From positions 1-64,000 of the forward strand of contig NZ_LGTB01000018.1 of the NCBI RefSeq assembly GCF_001238275.1: a DNA stretch of 64,000 nt, written 5' to 3'. Origin of the DNA: Bradyrhizobium viridifuturi. GTDB lineage: Bacteria > Pseudomonadota > Alphaproteobacteria > Rhizobiales > Xanthobacteraceae. Positions 62,591 to 64,000 of the stretch are shown piece after piece; within the stretch, counting starts at the first letter, position 1; the number at the start of each line of letters is the position of its first letter. The notes under the pieces are model-generated. The model was not told the DNA's origin and searched no databases. It saw only the letters and a list, made by a program, of their open reading frames with translations. Both the position numbers and the translations under genes were made by a program.

Positions 62591-63436
62591 CTATTTCTTC
62601 TCCGGTGCCGTCGCCGCTGCTGCGGGCGTCGAAGCGGCGAGCAGCGGCATCGTCGGTGTGGTCTCGCCGGCATCCTCGTCGAGGAATTGCTCGACGCCTG
62701 CCTGGATCGACGACTTCGCGCTCTCAGGGCCGCGGTCGCTGAGGTCGTTGTGATGGAATTCGGTCCGGACCACCTTGATGCCGAGCCTGGCGCAGGTCTC
62801 CTCGTCAGGCACGACACCCGGATCGGCCTTGAACACCGGGTCCCTGGAACGGAACGACAGGATCTTGATCTTGCTGTCGGTGATGAAGGGGACGCGCAGA
62901 TTGTCCAGCGTCACGACCTTCTTGACGAGGTCGGGATGCTGCTTGGCAAAGAACATCGAGATGTCGCCGCCGTTGGAGTGACCGATCAGCGTCAGCGCGC
63001 GATAGTTTGCGTTCGGATAAAGCTTCTTGAGCTCGTCGATCGCATACATGATGTTGAAGACACCGCGATTATATTGCATGCGGCGGCCGACATATTCCTC
63101 GCCGACCTTGGTGACCATCGGCGCATCAGTGTCGAGATCGTGCTGGATGCTGACCACGAGGTAGCCGCGCGATGCGAACACGTTGGTGAGGAACGAGTAC
63201 TCGGTGTTCCTGACCGTGTTGCCGTGGCTCAGGATCGCGACAGGCAGCTCGATCATCTCGGCCATGGCCTGCATTTGCCGGTCGCGGCGGACCGCCACCT
63301 CGACGGTGACGTTGCGGTCGTCGCGCATCACGTCGTGGAACGTCATGGTCGTGTGGCTGATGGCCCATCTGTCCGTGGTGAAGTAGCCGGCCATCGTGAC
63401 GACGCACAGGCAAAGGACGATGATGCCCCGTTTCAT
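62591..63436 (-). CDS. Secreted or membrane-anchored alpha/beta hydrolase
   Basis: A 281-residue protein with an N-terminal hydrophobic signal or anchor (MKRGIIVLCLCVVTMAGYF). The fold is alpha/beta hydrolase: PVAILSHGNTVRNTEYSFL for the oxyanion region, a nucleophile Ser in LIGHSNGGDISMFFA, and an Asp near FRSRDPVF. A probable catalytic His lies in EFHHNDLSDRG. The C-terminal ~25 residues are Ala/Thr/Pro-rich. Acts in the periplasm if exported; substrate unknown. Confidence 0.8.
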   Translation of the reverse strand: MKRGIIVLCLCVVTMAGYFTTDRWAISHTTMTFHDVMRDDRNVTVEVAVRRDRQMQAMAEMIELPVAILSHGNTVRNTEYSFLTNVFASRGYLVVSIQHDLDTDAPMVTKVGEEYVGRRMQYNRGVFNIMYAIDELKKLYPNANYRALTLIGHSNGGDISMFFAKQHPDLVKKVVTLDNLRVPFITDSKIKILSFRSRDPVFKADPGVVPDEETCARLGIKVVRTEFHHNDLSDRGPESAKSSIQAGVEQFLDEDAGETTPTMPLLAASTPAAAATAPEKK

Positions 63437-63693
63437 TTCGACCTCTGATCTTGCCTAACTGACCCGCGCTCTGGCCCTGTTCTCATGGGGCATTCCGCGT
63501 GAATCGGCCTCCGGAGGCCAGGCGGGCGCTTTTGCCGCCGAATATCGGGCTAATTTTACAATCAGATGACGACGCGACGACGGGCCCTGGCGCACGACGT
63601 CGCGTGCCGTTCAAGACGATCACAAGCGGGTGAGGAGGCTTCGGGACCGGTGGCGCGCGATCACGGCGCCGCCGGCGGGCTCAGGCGCGCGTC
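63437..63693. other. Gap without a recognised gene
   Basis: A 257-bp stretch between two minus-strand genes. It holds short hairpin-forming pieces (CGACGACGCGACGACGGG region near 63570) but no ORF with a ribosome binding site. It may hold the promoter of the hydrolase gene. Confidence 0.4.
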
Positions 63694-64000
63694 TCAGTCC
63701 TGATAGTTGTTGCCGTAGAAGTCGCGCTGCCGCGGGTAGTACGGCCGCGGCTGATAATAGCCTTGCGGTGCCGCCGCGTAGCCCTGGTTGCCGTAATACT
63801 GCTGCTGGCCATAGGCCTGTGCGTCGTAGACGCGGCGGCTTGACGGCGGCGCCGGGTAGCGCTGCGCGGTCGAGCTGCCGTCGGCCGGATAGATGTAGCC
63901 GTCGTCGACGCGGGCCTGCGCCGGATATTCGCGCGGCTGCGGGGTCAGGACGACGGGGTCGCCGGCGGCGGCGGTGCCATACTGCTCGTCTTGCTGCGGC
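63694..64000 (-). CDS. C-terminal part of a Pro/Tyr/Gln-rich protein, cut by window edge
   Basis: An open frame from the right edge to TGA at 63694-63696, 102 codons visible, with no frame break. It is rich in Tyr, Gln, Pro, Gly and Asn, with pieces such as YGQQQYYGNQGYAAAPQGYY and PRPYYPRQRDFYGNNYQD. The composition suggests a disordered, probably exported tail following a domain outside the window. The domain, and so the function, cannot be seen. Confidence 0.6.
   Translation of the reverse strand, partial: PQQDEQYGTAAAGDPVVLTPQPREYPAQARVDDGYIYPADGSSTAQRYPAPPSSRRVYDAQAYGQQQYYGNQGYAAAPQGYYQPRPYYPRQRDFYGNNYQD

Noticed and set aside
1..64000. CRISPR arrays, prophage, insertion sequences, secretion or toxin loci
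   Set aside because: No regular direct-repeat arrays, transposase, integrase, phage or secretion-system genes were recognised on either strand.

Overview
The window is high-GC DNA from an alphaproteobacterium, most probably a Bradyrhizobium or close Nitrobacteraceae relative. This rests on: an alphaproteobacterial dcw order (rsmH-ftsL-ftsI-murE-murF-mraY-murD-ftsW-murG-murC-murB-ddl-ftsQ-ftsA-ftsZ, then lpxC-bamD-recN-ligA); an FtsZ with a long C-terminal linker; an RNase P RNA with conserved alphaproteobacterial-looking ends; several rhizobial-type intergenic palindromes; and many small secreted proteins recognisable from that group. No tRNA, rRNA, CRISPR array, transposase or phage module was seen.

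Left part (1-10 kb): small secreted proteins (one cut by the window edge and paralogous to its neighbour), a 31-residue membrane protein, an extensin-like/M15-type lipoprotein, a stand-alone receiver domain, then a likely catabolic pair: a short-chain dehydrogenase-like protein lacking the catalytic Tyr/Lys, and a single polypeptide fusing a Baeyer-Villiger monooxygenase to an HSL-type esterase. A broken GNAT gene follows. 9.3-16.8 kb is an export block: TetR regulator with a perfect operator, EmrA/EmrB-type pump, ABC exporter preceded by a promoter/short ORF/hairpin leader, and a MATE transporter. 16.8-22.7 kb holds a TSUP permease, an alpha/beta hydrolase, a frameshifted unknown gene, a stand-alone sigma-1.1-like protein, rnpB, a DGPF (YCII) protein with its ECF42-type sigma factor, and an AmpD-type amidase.

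23.2-50 kb is the cell-division and envelope core. It is densely packed with ATGA-type overlaps. A SAM-dependent methyltransferase sits between murG and murC, mraZ is absent from its usual place, and repeat elements interrupt the cluster twice. Similar TTTAC-N6-TTTAC boxes lie upstream of rsmH and ftsQ. 50-64 kb is mixed housekeeping and accessory DNA: Bcr/CflA-type MFS, aminopeptidase P, YkgJ-type cysteine cluster protein, prmA, a lone Flp pilin, a PYROXD2/CrtI-type oxidoreductase, two co-oriented unknowns, a membrane/spermidine-synthase-like fusion, and a TetR/DUF308 divergent pair with two related operators.

Sequence quality matters here. At least seven places show a one-base loss in a G or C run whose repair restores a full-length family protein: 18585, 25270 and 25329 (both ftsI), 28185 (murF), 40532 (ftsA), 51814 (pepP) and 60307. 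ftsI, murF and ftsA are essential, so these are best read as sequencing or assembly indels. Coordinates given for these genes span the repaired reading frame.
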